34,940 bases of DNA from Dehalococcoidia bacterium (GCA_025361145.1 JANYAV010000008.1:1-34940); one strand, 5' to 3'; numbered from the stretch's first letter, positions 24,064 through 32,420 are shown. Program-made: numbers and translations. Notes: generated by a model from the sequence alone, not told the origin.

Positions 24064-25584
24064 TTGAATATATTACTGGTTTATCCCCAGTATCCAGATA
24101 CATTTTGGAGTTTTAAGCACGCACTAAGATTTGTTCTGCGTAAAGCTGCCTTCCCTCCATTAGGCCTTTTAACCGTTGCAGCGATGCTTCCCAAAGAATG
24201 GAATAAAAAACTGGTAGATATGAATGTCCATTCTTTAACTGATAAAGATATAAAATGGGCTGATTATGTTTTTATAAGTGCCATGGTGGTCCAAAAGAAT
24301 TCGGTTAACGAAGTAATCCACAGGATCAAGAAACTGGGTGTAAAAATTGTAGCCGGTGGTCCGCTCTTTACTACCGAACCGGAGCAATTTGAAGAGATTG
24401 ATCATCTGGTTTTAAATGAAGCCGAGATTACCTTGGCGCCATTTTTAAACGATCTTGCGGCGGGTGAAGCCAAACACCTATATAGCACTACCGAACATCC
24501 TGCGATTACGTCTACCCCCACCCCTCTTTGGTCGCTGGTCAAGATGAGAAACTACTCTTCTATGGCCCTCCAGTATTCCCGCGGTTGTCCTTTTAATTGC
24601 GAGTTTTGCGATATCACTGTTTTGGATGGTCGCATCCCTCGCACCAAAAACACTTCCCAACTATATGCTGAGATGGAAGCTATCTTTAACCAGGGATGGC
24701 GCGGCACTTTATTTATTGTCGATGATAATTTTATCGGCAATAAAAGCAAGCTAAAAGATGAAATTCTACCCGCGTTAATCGAATGGCAGGCCAGAAGGAA
24801 TCATCCTTTCTCGTTGCTTACCGAGGCCTCGATTAACTTGGCGGATGATGAAGAATTAATAAACATGATGACCAAGGCTGGATTTAATAAGGTTTTCATT
24901 GGTATTGAAACACCCAATGAAGCTAGTTTAACCGAATGCAGCAAGAACCAGAATACTAACCGTGATCTGGTGGCAGCTGTAAAAAATATCCATAACCACG
25001 GCATAGAAGTCATGGCTGGCTTTATCGTAGGTTTTGATAACGACCAAGCTGAGATCTTTAAATCTCAGATTAATTTTATTCAAAAAAGCGGTATAGTAAC
25101 AGCTATGGTTGGTCTGCTAAATGCTCCTCGTGGAACTCGCCTGTATCAACGTATGAAAAAGGAAAACCGACTCGTAAAACAGGAGTTTACCGGTGACAAT
25201 ATGGATTTTTCTCTTAACTTCGAACCCAGGATGGACAAGAAAAAGCTAATCGAGGGTTACCACAACGTCCTAGATACCATCTATTCTCCCAAACATTATT
25301 ATGAGCGGGTCAAAACTTTACTCAAGGAATATAAACCCCGCCGCCACCGCACTCAGACACCCAGTATTCCGACCTCTTTTAGACTATTTTGCGGACTGGC
25401 CAACTGCGTTTGGTTTGTCGGTATCAGAGAAAAGGGCCGAAAGTATTACTGGAGGATGTTCGCCTCAACCCTCTTTCTTAGACCTCGCACCTTTCCTATG
25501 TTTGTCACTCTAGCGGTTTATGGCTACCATTTCCGCAAAGTGATTAGTAAATGCGTTGAAGCCCCTGTTGCGAGTTTATTATAG
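24064..25584 (+). CDS. B12-binding radical SAM protein with DUF4070 domain
   Basis: A 506-aa enzyme. An N-terminal cobalamin-binding Rossmann domain (about 1-140; PPLGLLTVAAMLP, ADYVFISAMV, AGGPLF) precedes a radical SAM barrel with the [4Fe-4S] motif CPFNCEFC (Cys175, Cys179, Cys182) and FIVDDNFIGNK. A C-terminal DUF4070-type region starts near EFTGDNMDFSLNFEP. This architecture is shared with the hopanoid methylase HpnP and many uncharacterised anaerobe proteins. A methylation or C-C bond reaction is likely, but the substrate cannot be read from sequence. It starts with TTG at 24064 after AGGAG (6 nt) and follows mfd by 84 nt, possibly on the same transcript. A bidirectional terminator follows. 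Confidence 0.9.
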   Translation: MNILLVYPQYPDTFWSFKHALRFVLRKAAFPPLGLLTVAAMLPKEWNKKLVDMNVHSLTDKDIKWADYVFISAMVVQKNSVNEVIHRIKKLGVKIVAGGPLFTTEPEQFEEIDHLVLNEAEITLAPFLNDLAAGEAKHLYSTTEHPAITSTPTPLWSLVKMRNYSSMALQYSRGCPFNCEFCDITVLDGRIPRTKNTSQLYAEMEAIFNQGWRGTLFIVDDNFIGNKSKLKDEILPALIEWQARRNHPFSLLTEASINLADDEELINMMTKAGFNKVFIGIETPNEASLTECSKNQNTNRDLVAAVKNIHNHGIEVMAGFIVGFDNDQAEIFKSQINFIQKSGIVTAMVGLLNAPRGTRLYQRMKKENRLVKQEFTGDNMDFSLNFEPRMDKKKLIEGYHNVLDTIYSPKHYYERVKTLLKEYKPRRHRTQTPSIPTSFRLFCGLANCVWFVGIREKGRKYYWRMFASTLFLRPRTFPMFVTLAVYGYHFRKVISKCVEAPVASLL

Positions 25585-25613
25585 TCGATATTGCCTGAAA
25601 AACCGTTAACAGA

Positions 25614-25649
25614 AAAAGAAGGCATTGTATTGAAACATTGCCTTCTTTT
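25614..25649. terminator. Bidirectional terminator between the radical SAM and HAD genes
   Basis: An 11-bp stem (AAAAGAAGGCA/TGCCTTCTTTT) with a 14-nt loop, followed by GTTTT on the plus strand and TTTCTG on the minus strand. It serves both convergent genes. Confidence 0.85.
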
Positions 25650-25677
25650 GTTTTAGTCAGATAAGTTTGATAAGGTA

Positions 25678-26376
25678 TTAAATAATATTCATTAATTGGT
25701 CTAAACGGCTTATCCTTGGGCAGTCGGTGACCTCAGTGGTCAGATTGTACCGGTCTAACAAGACAGCACTGCTGCCGGCCCGTTTAGCCCCCAAGACATC
25801 GGACTTGTACTGGTCCCCGATGTACAACACCTCCTCAGGTTTGAGACCGGCTTGATTATAAGCTGCGTTAAAGATAGCTGCGTCAGGTTTCTCGGCCCGC
25901 GCCCCCTCTGATGTAACGATCACTTTTAGATATGGATCAAGCCCTAATTCGTTAATCAGTTTTACCACACCTTGATCGGCATTAGTAATTATTCCCAGAA
26001 TATAATTTCTTTTCTTCAATTCATCCAGTAACGGTACAACGTCTTCAAAAAGAATAGTCCGGCTGTTGAACTGTATTAAAGCCTGGCGAATGATTTTTAA
26101 ATTGATATCAGAGGAAGTTAATACACCTGCAGCACTGCTGATAGCCGAAGGATATAGTGTAAGCACATCTTCTATCTCGTAAAGATGTGTGAACTTAACC
26201 AGTCCTCTGGCTCTAAGAGAAAAGAATTGTCTATCTCCTTCTAACAGACCTCGATATGCCTGTTCAAAAGACACATCGAAACCTTGTTCTTTGAAAGCGC
26301 TGCGGTAAACTTCTTCACGGGGAGGATCGTAGTGGGCTAAAGTATTGAACCAGTCAAAGAAGATTCCTTTTATCAC
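25678..26376 (-). CDS. HAD-superfamily hydrolase, haloacid-dehalogenase-like motif I
   Basis: A 232-aa HAD hydrolase with an alpha-helical cap. Motif I is FFDWFNTL: the nucleophile Asp8 is present, but the residue two positions later is Phe instead of the Asp of HAD phosphatases. Motif II is ITNAD, motif III Lys is in AEKPDAAIF, and motif IV is IGDQYKSDVLGAKRAG. An aromatic residue at that +2 position is also seen in L-2-haloacid dehalogenases (DAYGT), so phosphatase activity should not be assumed. The frame extends to GTG 26385, but GTG 26376 has GGGTG at 6 nt and gives the typical start MIKGIFFDW. It is the last gene after nusB (about 24 nt gap), probably co-transcribed. Confidence 0.85.
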   Translation of the reverse strand: MIKGIFFDWFNTLAHYDPPREEVYRSAFKEQGFDVSFEQAYRGLLEGDRQFFSLRARGLVKFTHLYEIEDVLTLYPSAISSAAGVLTSSDINLKIIRQALIQFNSRTILFEDVVPLLDELKKRNYILGIITNADQGVVKLINELGLDPYLKVIVTSEGARAEKPDAAIFNAAYNQAGLKPEEVLYIGDQYKSDVLGAKRAGSSAVLLDRYNLTTEVTDCPRISRLDQLMNII

Positions 26377-26400
26377 GTTATTCACCCATTAATACGGATT

Positions 26401-26820
26401 TTAAGGGTTTTTATTGACTACCATATTACTGACTGAACCTAGAACGCCGTTGATGAAGCGAGAAGAATTATTACTGCCGAAGCTCTTGGCCAATTCTACA
26501 GCTTCATTGATGGCAACCTTTACTGGGATTTTATTGTGGTGCAGCATTTCATAAATAGCTAGTCGTAATATATTACGATCTACCAGCGAAATCTGATCAA
26601 GCGGCCAAGCCGGCGCGAAATCCTTGATGCTCTGGTCAAGCAGTTCTTTTTTATCTAAAACACCGTGGATAAGCTCACGGGCGAACTGTCCTATTTCTTC
26701 AGAAACCTCAACACGTTCAAGGATATGCTCTAACGCTACTGTTTCAGTATGTTTAACAGAATCAATTTCATAAAGTACTTGTAAAGCCAATTCCCTGGCT
26801 TTGTGTCTTGCGCCTTTCAT
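26401..26820 (-). CDS. nusB: Transcription antitermination factor NusB
   Basis: RNA-binding antitermination factor for rRNA transcription, acting with NusE; 139 aa, normal size. Family stretches are RHKARELALQVLYEID at the N-terminus, LDQSIKDFAPAWPLDQISLVDRNILRLA in two pieces across the middle, and IPVKVAINEAVELAKSFG then SRFINGVLGSV at the C-terminus. It has a promoter 25-50 nt upstream and follows fabG on the same strand. A GGGTGG stretch 7 nt before the ATG may act as the ribosome-binding site. Confidence 0.95.
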   Translation of the reverse strand: MKGARHKARELALQVLYEIDSVKHTETVALEHILERVEVSEEIGQFARELIHGVLDKKELLDQSIKDFAPAWPLDQISLVDRNILRLAIYEMLHHNKIPVKVAINEAVELAKSFGSNNSSRFINGVLGSVSNMVVNKNP

Positions 26821-26841
26821 CCTTATACCACCCGAATACCC

Positions 26842-26870
26842 ATTATATCACCCAAGAAGCTTTAGGTCAC
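26842..26870 (-). promoter_or_regulatory. Promoter of nusB-HAD
   Basis: Minus-strand GTGACC (26870-26865), a 17-nt spacer and a perfect TATAAT (26847-26842) in the fabG-nusB gap, allowing nusB expression apart from the fatty acid genes. Confidence 0.6.
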
Positions 26871-26904
26871 TTTCTTTTAAAATGGTTTATCTCAGGTTAA
26901 AATG

Positions 26905-27648
26905 CTACCAGCCGGCTATCAGGCCTCCATCCACACACAAGTATTGCCCAGTGATATACCTGGCCTCATCTGATGCCAGAAAAGCTACCGCATCAGCAAC
27001 ATCTTTTGGGGAACCCAAAAATCCCAGTGGAATGCGTTGGCTGTATTCTTCTTTAACTTTTTCCGATAACTTTTGTGTCATCTCAGTTTCGATAAAACCG
27101 GGGCAGACCGCGTTTACAGTGATATGACGAGATCCCATTTCTTTAGCCACCGATCTGGTTATACCGATTATTCCGGCTTTAGCCGCACTGTAATTAACCT
27201 GTCCGGGATTACCAATAATGCCTACAATACTGCTAATGTTGACAATGCGACCATAACGTTGCCTCATCATATATTTAAGGACCGCCCGCGTACATATAAA
27301 GACACTTTTCAGATTTACATTAATTACTGCATCCCATTCTTCGTCGGTCATGCGTAAAGTGATTTGATCCCGGGATATTCCGGCGTTATTAACCAGAATA
27401 TCCAGTTTGCCGTAGGTCGCTACAATTTTTTCGATCATGGTATTAACCTCGGCTGACGAACAAACATTGGCTTTTATAAATAAACTTGGCTTACCAGCCG
27501 TTGTAATTTCTTGTGCGGTTGCTTCTGCCGAGTCCGCAACATCATTAATAATAATGGAGGCCCCGGCCTCAGCCAACTTTTGTGCTATGGCTTTGCCTAT
27601 GCCCCTGCCGCTACCAGTTACCAAAGCAACTTTGCCTGTTAAATTCAT
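26905..27648 (-). CDS. fabG: 3-oxoacyl-[ACP] reductase
   Basis: NADPH-dependent ketoreductase of fatty acid elongation, 247 aa, a short-chain dehydrogenase. It has the cofactor motif TGSGRGIGKAIA, NNAG at 87-90, and the catalytic Ser140 (NISSIVG), Tyr153 and Lys157 (YSAAKAG). ATG 27648 is preferred over the in-frame ATG 12 bases earlier because a perfect GGAGG lies 5 nt before it. It is 58 nt downstream of fabD, which supports the acyl-ACP role over other SDR functions. Confidence 0.94.
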   Translation of the reverse strand: MNLTGKVALVTGSGRGIGKAIAQKLAEAGASIIINDVADSAEATAQEITTAGKPSLFIKANVCSSAEVNTMIEKIVATYGKLDILVNNAGISRDQITLRMTDEEWDAVINVNLKSVFICTRAVLKYMMRQRYGRIVNISSIVGIIGNPGQVNYSAAKAGIIGITRSVAKEMGSRHITVNAVCPGFIETEMTQKLSEKVKEEYSQRIPLGFLGSPKDVADAVAFLASDEARYITGQYLCVDGGLIAGW

Positions 27649-27706
27649 ATGTACCTCCATTTAAACGTTGGTATTTGACTGAATATTTTCCTTACTGTTA
27701 AAGCGT

Positions 27707-28642
27707 CTAAGCTATTATGTTCCCCAATTCGGCCAAAGTCCCAATATTTATGGTCCGGACATTTCTATCTATTCTTCTGACCAAACCGGTCAACACGTTA
27801 CCTGCTCCGATTTCCATAAAAACAGAAGTCCCATTTTTCACCATGTATTCTACAGCACCTTGCCACTGTACACTATTAATAAGCTGATTTATTAGTTCTG
27901 TTTTTATATCACCAGCGAAGGTTAAAGGAACAGCGGTCACGTTAGCAACCACTGGTATCACAGCGTCTTTGAAATTTAATTTGTCCATCGCAGCAATTAA
28001 ACCTTCAACCGCGGGCTGCATCAAAGGTGAATGGAAGGCTCCGCTAACTTGTAGAGGAATGGCCCTGGCGGCGCCTCTGGCTTTGGCAATTTCTAAAGCC
28101 TTGTCAATATTCTCTTTTACCCCGCTTATCACTAATTGGCTAGGACAATTGATATTGGCTAGCCAGGTCCCACTTTCCAGACAAATTTCTTTTACTTTGG
28201 TTTCATCCAGTCCAATGATGGCTGCCATAGCTCCCGGAATTTTTTGTCCCGCTTCAAACATAAGGCGGCCTCTTTCCTTGGCTAAATAGACTGCAGAAGG
28301 AAAATCCAAGACACCCGCTAGAACCAAAGCAGTATACTCACCAAGACTGTGCCCTGTTACATAGACTGGAGGAATGACCTTAGTTTTATCCACTAGCTGT
28401 AAGGCAGCTTGATACGTCGCTATACTCATGGTTAACAAAGCCGGTTGGGCATTTTTAGTTAGTCTTAATTCCTCTTCCGGACCTTCAAAACATAGTTTCG
28501 AAAGAGAAAATCCCAGTACTTTATCGGCTTCCTGAAATACTGAATGCGCAGCTTCGGAAGAATCATATAATTCCTTGCCCATACCAACTTTTTGCGAACC
28601 CTGACCGGGGAATATATATGCGATGTTATTAGTATCCGGCAT
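27707..28642 (-). CDS. fabD: Malonyl-CoA:ACP transacylase
   Basis: Loads malonyl groups onto acyl carrier protein for fatty acid synthesis; 311 aa. It has the opening FPGQGSQKVGMG, the active-site GHSLGEYTAL with Ser99, and His204 in SGAFHSPLM. AGGAGG lies 6 nt before the ATG. It begins the fabD-fabG pair, separated from rpmF by a hairpin and an extended -10 promoter. acpP, fabF and fabH are not in the window, so the rest of the pathway is elsewhere. Confidence 0.96.
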   Translation of the reverse strand: MPDTNNIAYIFPGQGSQKVGMGKELYDSSEAAHSVFQEADKVLGFSLSKLCFEGPEEELRLTKNAQPALLTMSIATYQAALQLVDKTKVIPPVYVTGHSLGEYTALVLAGVLDFPSAVYLAKERGRLMFEAGQKIPGAMAAIIGLDETKVKEICLESGTWLANINCPSQLVISGVKENIDKALEIAKARGAARAIPLQVSGAFHSPLMQPAVEGLIAAMDKLNFKDAVIPVVANVTAVPLTFAGDIKTELINQLINSVQWQGAVEYMVKNGTSVFMEIGAGNVLTGLVRRIDRNVRTINIGTLAELGNIIA

Positions 28643-28687
28643 TTCAAGCCTCCTTGAACACGCGCTATTCGGCTTCAGTTAAGAAAG

Positions 28688-28696
28688 ATAATACCA
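28688..28696 (-). promoter_or_regulatory. Extended -10 promoter of fabD
   Basis: Minus-strand TGG plus TATTAT, about 45 nt before the fabD ATG. Two overlapping palindromes lie in the -35 area (AGAAAA-CAA-TTTTCT at 28696-28710 and TTTCTAGAAA at 28706-28715), which could be a regulator site. Confidence 0.45.
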
Positions 28697-28740
28697 GAAA
28701 ACAATTTTCTAGAAACTGCGAATAACCACCAGGTACAAGA

Positions 28741-28765
28741 AACGGCTGAAACTAGTTCAGCCGTT
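28741..28765 (-). terminator. Hairpin after rpmF, likely terminator
   Basis: A 10-bp perfect stem (AACGGCTGAA/TTCAGCCGTT) with a 5-nt loop, followed on the minus strand by TCTTGT, about 85 nt beyond the rpmF stop. The T-run is weak, so partial read-through into fabD is possible. Confidence 0.6.
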
Positions 28766-28848
28766 GCCAGAAGTATAATTCAATTCTGGATAAAGGATAA
28801 CATTTGCCAAAGAGGTGAGTTTTTACCATCTTCAGCATGACTTAAACC

Positions 28849-29049
28849 CTAGGTGGATTTCTTCTTGGGGGTCTCTATTTTTACTACTTCTTTGCCATTG
28901 TAGAATCCACAGACCATGCAAGCATGATGTGACCTCTTGGCGCTGTGACATTGAGAGCAAGTATCCATTGAAGATGCCACAATTGCTTGATGACCTCGTC
29001 TTTCTCTCTGACGTGATTTAGCGTATCTTCTCTTGGTTAAGGGTGCCAT
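28849..29049 (-). CDS. rpmF: 50S ribosomal protein L32
   Basis: Small ribosomal protein, 66 aa. The N-terminal KRRYAKSRQRERRGH is typical of L32, and the zinc form is shown by two CxxC pairs (CSQC and CMVC). GGAG lies 5 nt before the ATG, inside the end of yceD, and only 2 bases separate the genes, so they are translationally close and co-transcribed, as in many bacteria. Confidence 0.97.
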   Translation of the reverse strand: MAPLTKRRYAKSRQRERRGHQAIVASSMDTCSQCHSAKRSHHACMVCGFYNGKEVVKIETPKKKST

Positions 29050-29051
29050 AT

Positions 29052-29600
29052 TTACTCCGTTTCCTTTTTTCTTTTCTTACTTTTTTTACCCGCTTCTACC
29101 AGGTCTGTCAATTTAGCCCAGCGGGGATCTATTATACCTTTGTCGCAATCACAATGAGCCTTGTTTAAATCCCTACCACATATCTGGCATAAACCAGCAC
29201 AGTCTTTGCGGCAAAGCGGCTTCATTGGTATCGCCAATAATGCATTTTGACGGATTGCCTCGTTTAAGTCAAGTATATGGTGCTCGTCGATTAGAAAACT
29301 ATCCGGTTCGTCAGGAGTGTCAAGAGGATTGCCGCTCTTTATATCCAGACAAGGAAAATATTCTTCTTCGACATCGAAAGTTAATTTATTTTTAAAGGTC
29401 TTCAAGCACCTGCTGCATTCCATCGGTACTTTAGTCTCCACCGCCCCCTGAACCAGAACGCCCCGATGGGTTTTAGTAACCCTAAGAGTACCAGTCACGC
29501 GACTTTCACTTTCATCTATGATAAGGATGGGTTCATCCAGAGAGAAATCGCGAGTATTCCCAATAGACGCTTGTAATAACTGGGACACATTAACTTCCAT
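29052..29600 (-). CDS. yceD: YceD/DUF177 family protein
   Basis: A 182-aa DUF177 protein, the usual partner upstream of rpmF. It has a CSRCLKTF motif in the middle, and a Cys-rich C-terminal segment (CRKDCAGLCQICGRDLN) typical of the Gram-positive and Chloroflexota forms, probably binding zinc. It ends in a lysine-rich tail (KKSKKRKKETE). The family is linked to 23S rRNA and large-subunit assembly in some bacteria and plants; that role is inferred here. GGAGG lies 5 nt before the ATG. Confidence 0.92.
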   Translation of the reverse strand: MEVNVSQLLQASIGNTRDFSLDEPILIIDESESRVTGTLRVTKTHRGVLVQGAVETKVPMECSRCLKTFKNKLTFDVEEEYFPCLDIKSGNPLDTPDEPDSFLIDEHHILDLNEAIRQNALLAIPMKPLCRKDCAGLCQICGRDLNKAHCDCDKGIIDPRWAKLTDLVEAGKKSKKRKKETE

Positions 29601-29628
29601 ATGTCCCTCCCAGAATTAATACCTAGTA

Positions 29629-29657
29629 ATTATACTGAAAATTGAGCTTTTAAGCAA
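29629..29657 (-). promoter_or_regulatory. Promoter of yceD-rpmF
   Basis: Minus-strand TTGCTT (29657-29652), a 17-nt spacer and a perfect TATAAT (29634-29629), about 29 nt before the yceD start. Confidence 0.65.
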
Positions 29658-29803
29658 GATCATAGTTCTAATGATAATAAACTACCGAGGCTTAAAGCAA
29701 GGAGCTATTGCGATTCAGCTAAATATAAAAACGTTCAAAGAATAATAGCGGTTAGTTTCTGTTAGAAAACAAACGATAATATCCAGTTTATATTATATTA
29801 ATC

Positions 29804-31075
29804 TCAGGTTAATTTAATTGGTTTTTTGATTATAAAGGCGCCGACCGCTGCCAGAAACTCTAAACATCCCTGCACTATAAATACACCCAGATAACTGCCG
29901 GTTTGAGTAAAAACAACTCCGCCACCCAGAGCACCTATAGCCATACCAACATAATGAAAGGCCATAACAACACCCAGAATCGTACCCATTTGTTTATAGC
30001 CAAACAAGTCTGCTGCTAGACCGGCTGCCAGAGGGGCTGTGGTGAACCAGCCTATCCCAAATAGAACCATCGCCAAATAGAGCAACCAGAGGGTTCCTCC
30101 TCCCACTAAAACGGCGATTACGATTGTGACGAAAGACAAACTCCTTACTAGATGGGTTAAGGATAAAACCCTGTTGCGCTTTTTATAATCAGAAAAGTGC
30201 CCAGCAGCCAGTACCCCCAAAAGATTTGCCCCCCCGATAATACTCATAAATACGGCGCCAATCATGGCAGAATAACCGATGTCTGTGGCAAAAATAACCA
30301 GATGGGTCATTATAAAACCACAGCCTATTCCGCAGATAAGCTGAGTTCCGGAAAGGAGCCAGAAAGCTACGGTCTTGGCGGATTTAGATAAAGCTAACCC
30401 GCTGGTATCGTGAGTCTTGGCTTGCGGAAGATCGCTAACCGCTTTTTGATAATCTTCAGTTAGTTCCAGACCGTCCGGTTCTAGGCCTATGTCCTGAGGC
30501 CGATTTTTAATAAAGGCCAACAATGGTAACAAGACAACCAGATTGACTCCAGCCCAGAAAATAAGACTTGTGCGCCATCCCCAGTGTAATATCAAATATT
30601 GGGCTAAAGGCGACAGTAAAAGTGTTCCAAGCGGGACGCCCGTAGAAGCAATCCCTAGAGCTCTTCCCCTGAAAACCACAAACCAGCGGTTAAGCAGCAC
30701 CTGAGTAGCGTGAGTAGGTTTAAATTCATATAAAAAGCGCCCGATATAGATTTGCCAGAGGCTGCCTGCCATCCCATTAACCGCGGCTGAAGCAACTTGT
30801 GCCAAAATAGAAACGAGCAACATCAACCGAGGCCCAAAACAGTCAATCATTTTCCCGATGAATGGCGAGAGGATGGCCAAGGCAACAAGAACCACAGCGA
30901 TTGCCAGAGATAATTCTGCTCTGGACCAGCCGAATTCATCCAGAATAGGCTTGAAATACAGGTTGACGGCAGTCCCGCCCAATAAAAAGGCCATTACCCA
31001 AGCAATGATTACCTGATACCAGCCGTAAAACTTCTTTGATCTGATCGCCTTTTCTGATTGTCGGTCTGATTCCAA
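29804..31075 (-). CDS. MFS transporter (monocarboxylate/OFA-like)
   Basis: A 423-aa inner-membrane carrier with about 12 hydrophobic segments in two halves and a hydrophilic central loop (about 200-225). The N-terminal FYGWYQVIIAWVMAF and the segment FGWSRAELSLAIAV are typical of the oxalate/formate antiporter and monocarboxylate-porter branch of the major facilitator superfamily. The loop between helices 2 and 3 reads GKMIDCFGPRLM, matching the MFS signature. The substrate is not predictable; small carboxylates are the usual cargo. It starts with TTG at 31075, 5 nt after AGGAG. It follows the small putative DNA-binding protein gene by 27 bases, probably one operon. Confidence 0.88.
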   Translation of the reverse strand: MESDRQSEKAIRSKKFYGWYQVIIAWVMAFLLGGTAVNLYFKPILDEFGWSRAELSLAIAVVLVALAILSPFIGKMIDCFGPRLMLLVSILAQVASAAVNGMAGSLWQIYIGRFLYEFKPTHATQVLLNRWFVVFRGRALGIASTGVPLGTLLLSPLAQYLILHWGWRTSLIFWAGVNLVVLLPLLAFIKNRPQDIGLEPDGLELTEDYQKAVSDLPQAKTHDTSGLALSKSAKTVAFWLLSGTQLICGIGCGFIMTHLVIFATDIGYSAMIGAVFMSIIGGANLLGVLAAGHFSDYKKRNRVLSLTHLVRSLSFVTIVIAVLVGGGTLWLLYLAMVLFGIGWFTTAPLAAGLAADLFGYKQMGTILGVVMAFHYVGMAIGALGGGVVFTQTGSYLGVFIVQGCLEFLAAVGAFIIKKPIKLT

Positions 31076-31102
31076 ACTATCTCCTATCAGGTTCGAATAG
31101 TC

Positions 31103-31414
31103 TTATTTACGCATGACCCGCCCAAAGAAAAGGGACTTTTCATCAAAAGATTTAGGGGACTTGCCCTTCATTTTTAAGGAGTTTTCCCAATATTCTTTGC
31201 CTTTTAGGGTATCTATAATGACTTCAGGGGTCGTCAATTCGCATAAATTTGTGAGCACCCAGGCTACTTTAAGTTCATCTACATTCAAGGCTTTGGCAAT
31301 ATCGGGAATACTATATTTGCCTGCGTGAGTATTAAGATATCGGGCTACTTCATTCCTTATTTCAAAGGGATATTCTTTCACATCAAATTCTTTGGGTATT
31401 TTATAGCTGGCCAA
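31103..31414 (-). CDS. Small hypothetical protein with helix-turn-helix-like segment
   Basis: A 103-aa protein that I cannot assign to a family. The middle (RNEVARYLNTHAGKYSIPDI, then AKALNVDELKVAWVLTNL) reads like a winged-helix DNA-binding domain, and the tail is basic (KGKSPKSFDEK). The frame extends to 31459, but TTG 31414 has AGGAG at 7 nt and is a better start. An extended -10 (TGT TACAAT) with an overlapping ACAATATTGT palindrome lies upstream, which could allow self-regulation. It immediately precedes the MFS gene, so it may control that transporter. Confidence 0.65.
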   Translation of the reverse strand: MASYKIPKEFDVKEYPFEIRNEVARYLNTHAGKYSIPDIAKALNVDELKVAWVLTNLCELTTPEVIIDTLKGKEYWENSLKMKGKSPKSFDEKSLFFGRVMRK

Positions 31415-31482
31415 AATCTCACTCCTGTAAAATAAAATATTAACAATATTGTAACACAAGTATATCTGACAAAAAGAATATT

Positions 31483-31511
31483 AAAAAGCAGTCAGGCATA
31501 GCCTGCTTTTT
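31483..31511 (-). terminator. Terminator of the TerC-family gene
   Basis: A hairpin with AAAAAGCAG/CTGCTTTTT arms around an inner AGGC-ATA-GCCT, ending in a five-T run on the minus strand, 17 nt after the terC stop. Confidence 0.78.
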
Positions 31512-31527
31512 AATTGTTGTTGCCTAA

Positions 31528-32250
31528 TTATTTATTTTTCCCCGCTGTAGATATTCCCTTACGTCTATTTATGAGCAAAATAATAACCGGCAGAGCCAGA
31601 CCCACAGCGATCGAACACAAAATTATCAACAGGTGAGAAAGCTCGAAGTATTTAATAATAAACTTATCGGTAAGAATCATATCCATTCCGACGTAGCTGA
31701 TTACCATAGCCCCCAAAATAGGTATCCATCGGAATTTATCGATCAGACGCGAAATCAGGCCGCCGGTAGTCATCAGTAACGGCATGCTGATAAGCAAACC
31801 CAGAACCAGTAATAAATAGTATCCGCTTCCTGAGTCTCGTGTAGCGCTGCTAGCGGCGCCCGCCACCGAAAGTACATTATCCAGACTCATCATAAAATCA
31901 GCCATTAATATAATGAAAATAGCCTGTCTGAAATTTTCGGCGGTTTTATGCTGTTTTTCTTCAGCAGCCTCCTGGGAAGAAATGTCCAACTTTAACAACT
32001 TCCAGGCTACCCAGAACAACACAAGTCCAGCGAAGGCGGAAAGAAGTGGTATTCCCAGCAACCATGTCGCAATTAAAGTTAAAAGAATTCTCAGACCAAT
32101 CGCGCAAGCTCCGCCAATAACGATGGCTTTGGTCCTTTGATTTCGGGGGAGTGAAGCAGCGGCCATACCTATAACTATGGCATTGTCGCCACTTAAGGTA
32201 AGATCTATTAATACGATCTGAAAAAAGCCCGCGATAAATTCCCAGTTCAT
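31528..32250 (-). CDS. TerC-family integral membrane protein (YjbE-like)
   Basis: A 240-aa membrane protein with about seven hydrophobic helices and two acidic membrane motifs, LSGDNAIVIG and MSLDNVLSVAG, which mark the TerC family. The length and pattern fit the YjbE branch rather than tellurite-operon TerC. Members are linked to metal (Mn2+) export or loading of exported enzymes; the substrate here is not shown. ATG 32250 has AAGGA 6 nt upstream and is chosen over the 60-base longer frame, whose extra N-terminus (FCCYFNPNSIICC) is unlikely. It is divergent from the sensor kinase. Confidence 0.9.
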   Translation of the reverse strand: MNWEFIAGFFQIVLIDLTLSGDNAIVIGMAAASLPRNQRTKAIVIGGACAIGLRILLTLIATWLLGIPLLSAFAGLVLFWVAWKLLKLDISSQEAAEEKQHKTAENFRQAIFIILMADFMMSLDNVLSVAGAASSATRDSGSGYYLLLVLGLLISMPLLMTTGGLISRLIDKFRWIPILGAMVISYVGMDMILTDKFIIKYFELSHLLIILCSIAVGLALPVIILLINRRKGISTAGKNK

Positions 32251-32319
32251 TAGATTTCCTTCACAACATATTATCGAATTGGGGTTAAAATAACAACAAA
32301 ACATTCCCAACCACGCAAC

Positions 32320-32348
32320 TTTATAATTGGACGTTCCTTGCTTGACAG
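32320..32348 (-). promoter_or_regulatory. Promoter of the TerC-family gene
   Basis: Minus-strand CTGTCA (32348-32343), a 17-nt spacer and TATAAA (32325-32320), giving a leader of about 60 nt. Confidence 0.45.
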
Positions 32349-32420
32349 CCGTTTTTAATACAAACTGATACTAAACTAACATTTTTCTGCTATTTAGAAT
32401 CCACCTACAAAGTCTATATA

